6,004 nt of DNA. It comes from Actinomycetota bacterium (GTDB taxonomy: Bacteria > Actinomycetota > Actinomycetes > Actinomycetales > Microbacteriaceae). The stretch lies in NCBI GenBank assembly GCA_009703445.1, contig WLGA01000069.1:1-6004 (forward strand). Reading direction: 5' to 3'. Shown here in pieces: positions 1 through 6,004 of the stretch. Under the pieces are notes generated by a model. It was not told the origin of the DNA. It made no database searches and saw only the letters and a program-made list of their open reading frames with translations. Position numbers and translations under genes: made by a program. Each line of letters opens with the position of its first letter. Within the stretch, counting starts at the first letter, position 1.

Positions 1-2326
1 GGTCGGCTGCCAACGACTTTAGGTCTGAAATGATTCGCTCGGCAGTTTTCTGTGCCAGTTCCGGAATGATGCCAGGCAGTGGTTCATAGACAAACATCAC
101 GTCGGCGTCGGAGCCAAACCCGAGTTCTTCTCCCCCGAAACGCCCCATTGCGATGATTCCAAAATCGAGAATTTCCAGCGGTTTGTCCGCCGAGACGCTA
201 GAACCTGGCAGCTCAACAACTACGTCGAGCATGCCCCGCACGTAGCAAGCTGTGAGATCGCTAAGCGCCTGTGAAATCTGGTCTAGCGAGAGTTCGCCAA
301 GCACCGCTCCCATGGCGATTCGCAGGGTTTCGCGGCGGCGAATTTGCCTCATTGCCCCGGCTGCAGTTTCGCCTTGTTCGTGGCGAGCCACGATGGCGTT
401 GAATTCCACGATCAGTTCAGCCTCGGTCATTGGCACCAGGTCTTCTAGGCGCTCGAACCATGCGGCCGCTTCAGGGATTCGTTCAAACAGACTTGTTGCA
501 AGGCGACTGTTCGAAAGCACCTGGGTCATGCGCTCGGCTGCGCCGGTAGCATCGCGCAGCATTCTGAGATACCAAGGAGACTCTCCAAGGTCCTCGCTGA
601 GCCTCCTGAACGCTAACAGAGCAGAATCAGGGTCAGTGCCCTTGGCAAACCATTCGAGTAGCACCGGTAAGAGCTGCTTTTGGATTGCAGCGCGGCGAGA
701 AAGCCCTGAGGTCAAAGCGGCAATGTTCTTGTGTGCGCCGACCGGGTCGGCGAAGCCAATCGCGTGAAGGCGATCCTCCACCTGTGCATTTGATAGCTCT
801 AGGCTCGTGCCCTCGAGTTTGGCAGCGGCACTGAGCAACGGGCGGTAGAAAATCTTTTGGTGTAGAGCGCGAACTTCGACTTTCACTCTCTCCCACTCGG
901 AATTGAGAGTCTCGGCCGTGGTCTTGAGCGAAACGCTTCGTGCAAGTGGGCGAAGCTTGGCTTCGCTGGTTGGCATTAGGTGAGTTCTGCGCATTTCAGA
1001 GAGCTGGATGCGATGTTCAAGGAAGCGCAAGAATTTATAGTGCTTGGCAAACTGTGCGGCCTCGGCTCGACCAACGTATCCAGCAACCGTGAGTGCTTCT
1101 AGGGCACCTAGCGTGTCTCGTTGATGAACAGACGCGTCCGTACGTCCATGAACGAGTTGGAGCAGTTGGACTGTGAACTCGATATCGCGCAGACCACCTG
1201 GACCAAGTTTGATCTCCTGATTAATTTCATTTGCCGGGATGAACTGCATCACGCGCTCGCGCATCTTCTGAGCAGATTCGACGAAATTCTCTCTACCGGA
1301 GGAAGCCCACACCTTTGGCGCAAGCGCAGCGACATAAGCCTCGCCGAGGTCGATATCGCCGGCAATTGGACGGGCCTTCAGCAATGCCTGGAATTCCCAG
1401 CTTTCTGCCCAGCGCTCGTAATAGGCAACGTGCGACTCGAGAGTTCGAACCAATGCACCCGCCTTACCTTCGGGGCGAAGATTCGGGTCCACCTGCCAAA
1501 GATCTGGCTCGGTGGCAGTCCCATCCATGGCGCGCATCATCCTGGTTGCTAGTTTCGTCGCAACTTCGACGGCGCGATGGTTCTCAACGTCAGGTGACGC
1601 GGACTCTGCGACATAGATGACGTCGACATCCGAGATGTAGTTCAACTCTCGGGCTCCACATTTGCCCATAGCCATGACGGCAATTTTCGTGGCGTCGATT
1701 TCAAGATCTGTGAACACACCGTGATCTTTTGTGAGCCGGAGTTCGGCCCTGGCAATGGCCAGACCTGCCTCGATTGCTCCGCCTGCGATGTCGGCCAACG
1801 CGGCAGCGACAACTGGGAGGTCTTCTTGAGGCGACGAAGATGTTAGATCAAAGATCGCTATTTTGAGAAGTTCCACGCGATAGGCCTTGCGAAGAGTGTT
1901 CCAAGCTTCCGCCGTGCTGAACCCCGACTTGAGCAGCGGACTGACCTGACTGGTAATAATCTCGCGGTACTTTTCGGGCCCTAGGTCAATCGAGTGAGAC
2001 TTTTCGAAAACATTGAAGGCATCGGGTTGGCGTCTAAGGAAGTCGGTAAGCGCCTTGGAGGCCCCGAGCACGGCACAAAACCGGACAGCCTGGTCGTGTT
2101 TATTTAGGAGTTTCTTGACGGCAGCTTTGTCTCGCTCAGCAAAATCAAGAAGGCCATTGAGCGCCTGATCAGGGTCCGGCGAAAGCGCAAGCGCAGCCAC
2201 AGCCGAACGACCAGAGTCACCGACCAAGGCAACAAGTTGATCCAGTTTTCCAATGGTTCCGCTGAGATCTACGAAACCATACTTAGCGAATTCCGATAAC
2301 CCAGCTGGGCGATCTGCGTACGCCAT
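1..2326 (-). CDS. glnE: Bifunctional glutamine synthetase adenylyltransferase/deadenylylase, 3' end missing
   Basis: GlnE attaches AMP to a tyrosine of glutamine synthetase when nitrogen is plentiful and removes it when nitrogen is short; it is a cytoplasmic enzyme. The frame is open from the ATG at 2326 to the left edge, giving 775 residues. Actinobacterial GlnE is about 1000 residues, so roughly 220 C-terminal residues lie outside. Two nucleotidyltransferase domains are visible. The N-terminal adenylyl-removing domain has MGKCGARELNYISDVDV at residues 220-236, with metal-binding D233 and D235, followed by LGPGGLRDIEF at about 374-384. The adenylylating domain has MGRFGGEELGFGSDADVMF at 727-745, with D740 and D742. 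Both Asp pairs are intact. The KCGA form of the first motif is typical of Actinobacteria. The start lies two bases after the glnA2 stop (TAAAGATG) with no clear Shine-Dalgarno, so translation is probably coupled to glnA2. The family assignment is secure. Confidence 0.96.
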   Translation of the reverse strand, partial: MAYADRPAGLSEFAKYGFVDLSGTIGKLDQLVALVGDSGRSAVAALALSPDPDQALNGLLDFAERDKAAVKKLLNKHDQAVRFCAVLGASKALTDFLRRQPDAFNVFEKSHSIDLGPEKYREIITSQVSPLLKSGFSTAEAWNTLRKAYRVELLKIAIFDLTSSSPQEDLPVVAAALADIAGGAIEAGLAIARAELRLTKDHGVFTDLEIDATKIAVMAMGKCGARELNYISDVDVIYVAESASPDVENHRAVEVATKLATRMMRAMDGTATEPDLWQVDPNLRPEGKAGALVRTLESHVAYYERWAESWEFQALLKARPIAGDIDLGEAYVAALAPKVWASSGRENFVESAQKMRERVMQFIPANEINQEIKLGPGGLRDIEFTVQLLQLVHGRTDASVHQRDTLGALEALTVAGYVGRAEAAQFAKHYKFLRFLEHRIQLSEMRRTHLMPTSEAKLRPLARSVSLKTTAETLNSEWERVKVEVRALHQKIFYRPLLSAAAKLEGTSLELSNAQVEDRLHAIGFADPVGAHKNIAALTSGLSRRAAIQKQLLPVLLEWFAKGTDPDSALLAFRRLSEDLGESPWYLRMLRDATGAAERMTQVLSNSRLATSLFERIPEAAAWFERLEDLVPMTEAELIVEFNAIVARHEQGETAAGAMRQIRRRETLRIAMGAVLGELSLDQISQALSDLTACYVRGMLDVVVELPGSSVSADKPLEILDFGIIAMGRFGGEELGFGSDADVMFVYEPLPGIIPELAQKTAERIISDLKSLAAD

Positions 2327-2331
2327 CTTTA
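2324..2331 (-). other. glnA2-glnE translational coupling junction
   Basis: Read on the minus strand, the junction is TAAAGATG: the glnA2 stop, two bases, then the glnE start. The preceding bases are pyrimidine-rich (CTCGAATCTCTC) and contain no convincing Shine-Dalgarno. GlnE is therefore probably translated by ribosomes finishing glnA2, which would keep its level tied to and below GlnA2. The spacing is seen directly; the coupling is inferred. Confidence 0.65.
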
Positions 2332-3666
2332 GAGAGATTCGAGGTTGTGCTTCAACTCGAACGGCGTTACCTGTGAGCGGTATTCGCTCCATTCGCGACG
2401 CTTATTGGCGAGCACATAGCTGAACACCTCTTCGCCGAGTGTCTCTGCAGCGAGTTCAGACTCTTCGAGCTTCTTGATCGCGTGATCGAGGCTCTGAGGA
2501 AGAGGCTGAATACCCATTGCGCGACGTTCGGCGTCGGTAAGGGTCCAGACGTTGTCTTCACTCTCTGCCGGAAGCGGGTATTCCTCTTCGATGCCCTTCA
2601 TGCCGGCAGCGAGAATCAACGCGTATGCCAGGTATGGGTTAGCTGCTGAGTCAATCGCGCGGTACTCAATACGAGAGCTGTTGCCTTTGTCTGGCTTGTA
2701 GAAAGGAACGCGAATCAATGAAGAACGGTTGTTGTGGCCCCAGCTGACATAGCTCGGCGCCTCTCCGCCTCCCCAGAGGCGCTTGTATGAGTTCACATAC
2801 TGGTTTGTCACTGCTGTGATCTCTGGCGCGTGGCGCAGCAGACCAGCAATGAAGTGCTTTGCGGTCTTTGAAAGGTGGTACTGAGACCCAGCTTCGAAGA
2901 AAGCGTTGGTGTCACCTTCGAACAACGACATGTGCGTGTGCATGCCAGAACCAGGGTGCTGGCTGAAAGGCTTAGGCATGAAGGTCGCGTAAACGCCCTG
3001 CTCGATGGCAACTTCCTTGATGACGGTTCGGAAAGTCATGATGTTGTCTGCCATGGTCAGTGCATCGGCGTAACGAAGGTCAATCTCGTTCTGACCTGGA
3101 CCACCTTCGTGGTGGCTGAACTCAACCGAAATTCCGAGCTGCTCAAGCATGCCTACCGCGCGACGACGGAAATCGTGAGCGGTTCCACCTGGAACGTTGT
3201 CGAAGTAACCGGCATTGTCGACCGGAATCGGGCCCTCAGGACCAATTTGTGAAGACTTTAGAAGGTAGAACTCGATTTCCGGGTGAATGTAGAAAGAGAA
3301 TCCGCGGTCGGATGCCTTGGCCAAAGCACGGCGAAGCACATTGCGAGGGTCAGCCGCTGCAGCTTTTCCATCCGGGGTTTGAATGTCGCAGAACATGCGA
3401 GCGGTCGGATCGATCTCGCCGCGCCAAGGAAGAATCTGGAAGGTGCTCGGGTCTGGCATGGCCAGCATGTCGGCTTCATACTTTCTTGCGAGGCCTTCAA
3501 TTGCTGAACCATCGAAGCCAATGCCCTCGGCAAATGCGCCCTCGACTTCAGCAGGTGCGATGGCGACTGACTTCAGAGTTCCGGCAACATCCGTGAACCA
3601 AAGGCGCACAAACTTCACGCCTCGCTCTTCAATTGTCCGCAGAACGAAGTCGGTTTGCTTATCCAT
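2329..3666 (-). CDS. glnA2: Glutamine synthetase family protein, GlnA2 type (class I, not adenylylatable)
   Basis: This 445-residue protein belongs to the class I glutamine synthetase family, which makes glutamine from glutamate, ammonia and ATP as a dodecamer. The length matches actinobacterial GlnA2 (about 446). Visible motifs are the N-terminal loop FDGSAIEG (51-58), metal and substrate residues in HPEIEF (128-133; E130, E132), E187 and E194 in SHHEGGPGQNEID, H243 in GMHTHMS, NSYKRL (292-297), NRSSLIRVP (313-321), and E334/R336 in SRIEYRAID. The core catalytic set therefore looks complete. At the site where adenylylatable enzymes have NLYxLP, this protein reads NVWTL, with W374 in place of tyrosine, so GlnE should not modify it. 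The ATG at 3666 is supported by an AGGA Shine-Dalgarno seven bases upstream. glnE follows directly, as it does next to glnA2 in mycobacteria. Some GlnA2 relatives, notably in Streptomyces, act as gamma-glutamylpolyamine synthetases, so the true substrate is uncertain. Confidence 0.95.
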   Translation of the reverse strand: MDKQTDFVLRTIEERGVKFVRLWFTDVAGTLKSVAIAPAEVEGAFAEGIGFDGSAIEGLARKYEADMLAMPDPSTFQILPWRGEIDPTARMFCDIQTPDGKAAAADPRNVLRRALAKASDRGFSFYIHPEIEFYLLKSSQIGPEGPIPVDNAGYFDNVPGGTAHDFRRRAVGMLEQLGISVEFSHHEGGPGQNEIDLRYADALTMADNIMTFRTVIKEVAIEQGVYATFMPKPFSQHPGSGMHTHMSLFEGDTNAFFEAGSQYHLSKTAKHFIAGLLRHAPEITAVTNQYVNSYKRLWGGGEAPSYVSWGHNNRSSLIRVPFYKPDKGNSSRIEYRAIDSAANPYLAYALILAAGMKGIEEEYPLPAESEDNVWTLTDAERRAMGIQPLPQSLDHAIKKLEESELAAETLGEEVFSYVLANKRREWSEYRSQVTPFELKHNLESL

Positions 3667-3670
3667 CGAG

Positions 3671-3677
3671 TTTTCCT
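3671..3677 (-). promoter_or_regulatory. Shine-Dalgarno sequence of glnA2
   Basis: The minus strand reads AGGAAAA just upstream of the glnA2 ATG, with seven bases between AGGA and the start codon. This supports the start at 3666. It also shows that the glnA2 transcript has a real leader, in contrast to nadE across the gap. Confidence 0.75.
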
Positions 3678-3692
3678 ATCTGTTCCTGCTAC

Positions 3693-3699
3693 TAGGCTA
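3693..3699. promoter_or_regulatory. Candidate shared -10 element of the divergent glnA2/nadE promoters
   Basis: The 39-base gap between the two divergent starts contains TAGGCTA. Read forward, its first six bases (TAGGCT, 3693-3698) fit the TAnnnT pattern of a housekeeping sigma -10 box. Seven bases separate it from the nadE ATG at 3706, so transcription could begin at the start codon itself. Read in reverse, TAGCCT (3699-3694) also fits TAnnnT and would give glnA2 a leader of about 20 bases that includes its Shine-Dalgarno. No good TTGACA-like -35 is visible in either direction: GTTTTC/TTTTCC is the best forward and AAGCGA the best reverse. The call rests on the -10 pattern, the spacing and the tight gap. 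Confidence 0.45.
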
Positions 3700-3705
3700 A
3701 TGGTT

Positions 3706-5349
3706 ATGCCTAAAGTTCGCTTAGCAATGGCCCAGACAAACCCAACAGTTGGTGACATTTCTGGAAACCTGGCGCAAACCATCGCAGCCATTGATCAGGC
3801 ACTTGCGAACGGCGCAAATCTCGTTGTGTTCGGCGAAATGAACCTCGCCGGTTATCCCATTGAAGACTTAGCCGCCAGACATAGCTTTGTTCGTGCAGCG
3901 AGCAATTCTGTTGACGCCCTTGCGAACCACCTACAAGCCGACAAATACTCGGATCTATGCGTTGTTGTTGGCTACCCGGCTCTCGCTGAGAGCACTAACG
4001 GCTGGTCGATAGCCCACAATGCTGCGAGTGTCATCATCGGTGGTGTTGTCTCTGGCAGGTACGCAAAACATCACCTTCCGAACTATTCGGTCTTCGATGA
4101 ATTTAGGAATTTCGTCCCTGGAAATGAGCCACTAAGTTTCCAGTTTCGTGGGCTCACTTTTTCCACGCTCATCTGCGAAGACATTTGGCAAGCTGGCGAG
4201 ACCGTAGCTCACCTGAAGGAATCGCAGGCGGATGTTGCACTCGTCCTGAATGGTTCTCCGTTCGAAGTGTCTAAGACCGACACGAGACTCAAGCTCGTTC
4301 AGGACCTTGCCTTGAAGCAGGGCTGCGCTGTGGCATACGTAAACCTCGTCGGCGGCCAGGACGATTTGGTCTTCGATGGAAACAGTTTCTTCGTCAATGA
4401 ATCAGGCGAGGTTGTAGCCAGAGCCGCACAGTTCAAGGAAGACATTGCCTTCGTCGACATCGAAAGTCCTGCACTGTGCTCATCCCCTTCGACAATCACA
4501 AATAACTCAGACGACCTCAGTGAAATCTGGGGCGCTTTAGTACTCGGGCTGCGCGACTACGTAAACAAGAACGGTTTCAAATCAGTCGTCCTCGGGCTAA
4601 GTGGAGGAATCGACTCCGCTGTCTGTGCAGCATTGGCAGCGGATGCAATCGGTGCGGAAAATGTATATGGCGTATCCATGCCAAGCAAATACTCTTCGGA
4701 TCACTCAAAGGGCGATGCTGCCGACTTGGCTGAGCGCCTCGGCTGCCATTACCGAACCGAAGCAATCGAAGGAATGGTCCACGCGTTCGAAAATCAACTC
4801 GAACTTGGTGGGCTCGCATCCGAGAACCTGCAGGCCCGCATGCGAGGCGTCATTCTTATGGCCCTTAGCAACTCAGAGGGTCACCTGACTCTGACCACCG
4901 GGAACAAGACCGAATTGGCAGTTGGCTACAGCACTATTTACGGTGACTCAGTTGGTGGTTTCGCGCCTCTAAAGGACGTCGAAAAAACATTGGTTTGGAA
5001 ACTTGCCTCCTGGCGAAATGCCCAGGCCGTCGACCTTGGAAATACACCGCCGATTCCTGAGAACTCGATCTCGAAACCCCCTTCAGCTGAACTAAGGCCA
5101 GATCAGGTTGACCAAGATAGCCTCCCTGAATATGACGTGCTGGATTCACTGCTAGACGCCTATGTCGAGCGTCGGCTGGGCAGAGATCAAGTGATTGCGG
5201 GGGGTTTTGACCCTGCCACGGTTGACCGGATAATTGGTCTTGTAGATCGAGCAGAGTGGAAGCGCCGACAAGGCGCCATCGGACCAAAAATCACCGGTAT
5301 GGCCTTCGGCCGAGACCGAAGACTTCCAATCACCAATAAATTCAGATAA
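3706..5349 (+). CDS. nadE: Glutamine-dependent NAD+ synthetase
   Basis: NadE performs the last step of NAD+ synthesis: it adenylates nicotinic acid adenine dinucleotide with ATP and amidates it with ammonia taken from glutamine. The 547-residue protein has two domains. The N-terminal nitrilase-like glutaminase (about 1-260) has the triad E44 (FGEMNLAGYP), K121 (YAKHHLPNY) and C157 (LICEDIW). The C-terminal synthetase (about 270-547) has the ATP-pyrophosphatase loop LSGGIDS (298-304), NLQARMRG (374-381), TTGNKTELAVGYST (397-410), the PSAELRPDQVDQDSLPEYD segment (459-477) and the closing FGRDRRLPITNKFR. No key residue is missing. Its length is that of the shorter bacterial form, versus about 680 in mycobacteria. 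In-frame ATGs also exist at 3655 and 3700, but 3655 lies inside glnA2, neither has a Shine-Dalgarno, and family members begin at MPKxRLAxAQ. Start 3706 is therefore chosen, probably leaderless. It heads an operon with ridA and panB. Confidence 0.96.
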   Translation: MPKVRLAMAQTNPTVGDISGNLAQTIAAIDQALANGANLVVFGEMNLAGYPIEDLAARHSFVRAASNSVDALANHLQADKYSDLCVVVGYPALAESTNGWSIAHNAASVIIGGVVSGRYAKHHLPNYSVFDEFRNFVPGNEPLSFQFRGLTFSTLICEDIWQAGETVAHLKESQADVALVLNGSPFEVSKTDTRLKLVQDLALKQGCAVAYVNLVGGQDDLVFDGNSFFVNESGEVVARAAQFKEDIAFVDIESPALCSSPSTITNNSDDLSEIWGALVLGLRDYVNKNGFKSVVLGLSGGIDSAVCAALAADAIGAENVYGVSMPSKYSSDHSKGDAADLAERLGCHYRTEAIEGMVHAFENQLELGGLASENLQARMRGVILMALSNSEGHLTLTTGNKTELAVGYSTIYGDSVGGFAPLKDVEKTLVWKLASWRNAQAVDLGNTPPIPENSISKPPSAELRPDQVDQDSLPEYDVLDSLLDAYVERRLGRDQVIAGGFDPATVDRIIGLVDRAEWKRRQGAIGPKITGMAFGRDRRLPITNKFR

Positions 5350-5352
5350 CGC

Positions 5353-5357
5353 AGGAG
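5353..5357 (+). promoter_or_regulatory. Shine-Dalgarno sequence of the Rid-family gene
   Basis: A perfect AGGAG lies in the 14-base gap after the nadE stop, six bases before the ATG at 5364. It fixes that start codon and indicates independent, efficient translation of this gene within the nadE operon, in contrast to nadE, which has no visible ribosome binding site. Confidence 0.85.
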
Positions 5358-5363
5358 AAGAAA

Positions 5364-5756
5364 ATGGCAGCAGACAAGTTGATTTCAAGCGGTGGCCCAT
5401 GGGAGTCAGTAATTGGCTACTCACGAGCAACCGTGGCCGGTGACTATGTTCACGTTTCTGGATCCACTGCGACAGTTGACGGAAAGCTTCAGCACGAAGG
5501 CGATGCCTACGGCCAAACACTGGTGGCGCTAAACGATGTCATCGCCCCCGCTCTAGCACAGGTCGGTTACACACTTGCAGACGTAGTTCGCTCACGCGTG
5601 TACCTATCAAACGCTGCAGACATGGATGCTGTTGGCAAAGCTCACGGTGAAGTGTTCGGCGAGATTCGCCCAGCAGCTACCATGCTTGCCGGAATCCAAT
5701 TCATCAACCCGGCGATGCTAGTTGAGATCGAAGTCGATGCCTGGAAGCGCAGCTAA
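5364..5756 (+). CDS. RidA/YjgF (YER057c/UK114) family protein lacking the catalytic arginine
   Basis: This 130-residue protein has the length and sequence pattern of the Rid family, small trimeric cytoplasmic proteins. Visible family features are VHVSGSTATVDGK (29-41), the LADVVRSRVYLSN segment (71-83), AHGEVFGEIRPAATM (93-107) and the C-terminal LVEIEVDAW (119-127). True RidA hydrolyses reactive enamines and imines such as 2-aminoacrylate, using an arginine in a PAR motif near residue 105. Here the motif is RPAAT, so alanine 105 stands where that arginine belongs. The GxTAT...AHGEVFG.IRPA pattern resembles the arginine-less Rid subfamilies, whose functions are mostly unknown, so I do not assign the ridA symbol or deaminase activity. 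It has its own strong Shine-Dalgarno, lies 14 bases after nadE and overlaps panB by one base, which places it in a cofactor operon. Confidence 0.92.
   Translation: MAADKLISSGGPWESVIGYSRATVAGDYVHVSGSTATVDGKLQHEGDAYGQTLVALNDVIAPALAQVGYTLADVVRSRVYLSNAADMDAVGKAHGEVFGEIRPAATMLAGIQFINPAMLVEIEVDAWKRS
5743..5747 (+). promoter_or_regulatory. Possible Shine-Dalgarno sequence of panB
   Basis: GGAAG inside the last codons of the upstream Rid gene lies eight bases before the panB ATG at 5756. The match is modest. Together with the TAATG stop-start overlap it suggests that panB is translated by coupling plus weak independent initiation. Confidence 0.4.
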
Positions 5757-6004
5757 TGACTTCTCCCCTGCTGCCAAAAAAGGTGCGCACCGCGCATCTT
5801 GCTGAGTTCAAGCAGGCTGGGCAGAAGTTTTCTTGCCTAACCAGTTATGACCAGCTAACCGCCGGCATCTTTGATGAAGCTGGCATCGAGGTAATCCTGG
5901 TTGGTGACTCGGCAGCAGACAACGCGCTTGGATACGACACAACTCTCCCAATCTCAGTCGATGAGATGATTCCTTTTGGTCGCGCTGTAGCAGGAGCAGT
6001 CTCA
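5756..6004 (+). CDS. panB: 3-methyl-2-oxobutanoate hydroxymethyltransferase (ketopantoate synthase), 5' part only
   Basis: PanB transfers a hydroxymethyl group from 5,10-methylene-tetrahydrofolate to 2-oxoisovalerate, making ketopantoate, the first committed step toward pantothenate and coenzyme A. The window holds 83 codons and then ends; full PanB is about 260-280 residues. The visible part covers the first strands of the barrel: KFSCLTSYDQLTAGIFDEAG (24-43), VILVGDSAADNALGYDTTLP (46-65) with D51 and S52 of the metal- and substrate-binding VGDS motif, and then the ISVDEMI helix start. The SAA...GYDTT form is typical of Actinobacteria. The start ATG shares its A with the TAA stop of the Rid gene (TAATG), so panB is translationally coupled to it and is the third gene of the nadE operon. 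Confidence 0.95.
   Translation, partial: MTSPLLPKKVRTAHLAEFKQAGQKFSCLTSYDQLTAGIFDEAGIEVILVGDSAADNALGYDTTLPISVDEMIPFGRAVAGAVS

Noticed and set aside
252..767. A 171-codon open frame on the plus strand
   Set aside because: It lies wholly opposite glnE, whose minus-strand frame is unbroken here and carries conserved motifs. The translation is rich in Ser and Arg, as expected of an antisense shadow, and it has no recognisable domain.
1121..1552. A 143-codon open frame on the plus strand
   Set aside because: It is antisense to the conserved LGPGGLRDIEF region of glnE, with no ribosome binding site or family resemblance that I could see.
3671..3686. Possible GlnR-type box on the minus strand (GGAAC, 6 bases, GAAAA)
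   Set aside because: It misses a conserved T in one half-site and the final C in the other, and it overlaps the glnA2 Shine-Dalgarno downstream of the likely promoter. I also found no good AmtR-like CTAT-n6-ATAG site in the gap.
3655..3705. Upstream nadE starts at 3655 and 3700
   Set aside because: The 3655 start would begin inside glnA2, and the residues it adds (MLIHRVFLSV...) do not resemble NadE. The 3700 start lacks a Shine-Dalgarno and sits right at the candidate -10 box.
5301..5321. Hairpin-forming sequence: GGCCTTCGGCC, and CTTCGG paired with CCGAAG across a 6-base loop
   Set aside because: It lies inside the conserved AFGRDRR codons of nadE, about 30 bases before the stop, and has no T-tract, so it is unlikely to be a terminator. 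The arginine- and glycine-rich motif explains the composition.
5152..5520. A 122-codon minus-strand open frame spanning the nadE-rid junction
   Set aside because: It crosses two real genes on the other strand and resembles no known protein; overlap with conserved nadE C-terminal coding sequence explains its openness.

Overview
This window looks like chromosomal core-metabolism DNA from an actinobacterium. The proteins have clear actinobacterial signatures: GlnE carries the GKCGARELNYxSDVDV form of its N-terminal catalytic motif, the glutamine synthetase is of the GlnA2 type, and PanB has the VGDSAA...GYDTT form. The base composition is only moderately GC-rich and intergenic spaces are almost absent. 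Together these would fit a small-genome Microbacteriaceae-like lineage, such as freshwater planktonic Actinobacteria, but that assignment is inference. I see no mobile element, CRISPR array, RNA gene or phage gene.

The layout is two divergent transcription units around a 39-base gap (3667-3705). To the left, on the minus strand, are glnA2 (2329-3666) and then glnE (from 2326, running off the left edge). Only two bases separate the glnA2 stop from the glnE start. To the right, on the plus strand, are nadE (3706-5349), a RidA/YjgF-family gene (5364-5756) and panB (from 5756, running off the right edge). These three are packed with a 14-base gap and then a 1-base overlap, so they read as one operon. 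No stretch longer than 39 bases lacks a gene.

The left unit concerns glutamine-synthetase-family chemistry and its regulation. GlnE adenylylates and deadenylylates glutamine synthetase, and GlnA2 is a synthetase paralogue that lacks the tyrosine GlnE would modify. The right unit is cofactor biosynthesis: NadE makes NAD+ using glutamine as nitrogen donor, and PanB starts the pantothenate branch leading to coenzyme A. Between them is a Rid protein in which the catalytic arginine of true RidA appears to be alanine. The two units meet metabolically at glutamine.

The points most worth a second look are three. A near-symmetric TAGGCTA element in the divergent gap could act as a -10 box in both directions and would make nadE leaderless. 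An adenylyltransferase gene is paired with a non-adenylylatable GS paralogue. An arginine-less Rid protein sits inside an NAD/CoA operon. I did not find a previously undescribed system; this is mostly an ordinary, compact housekeeping region.
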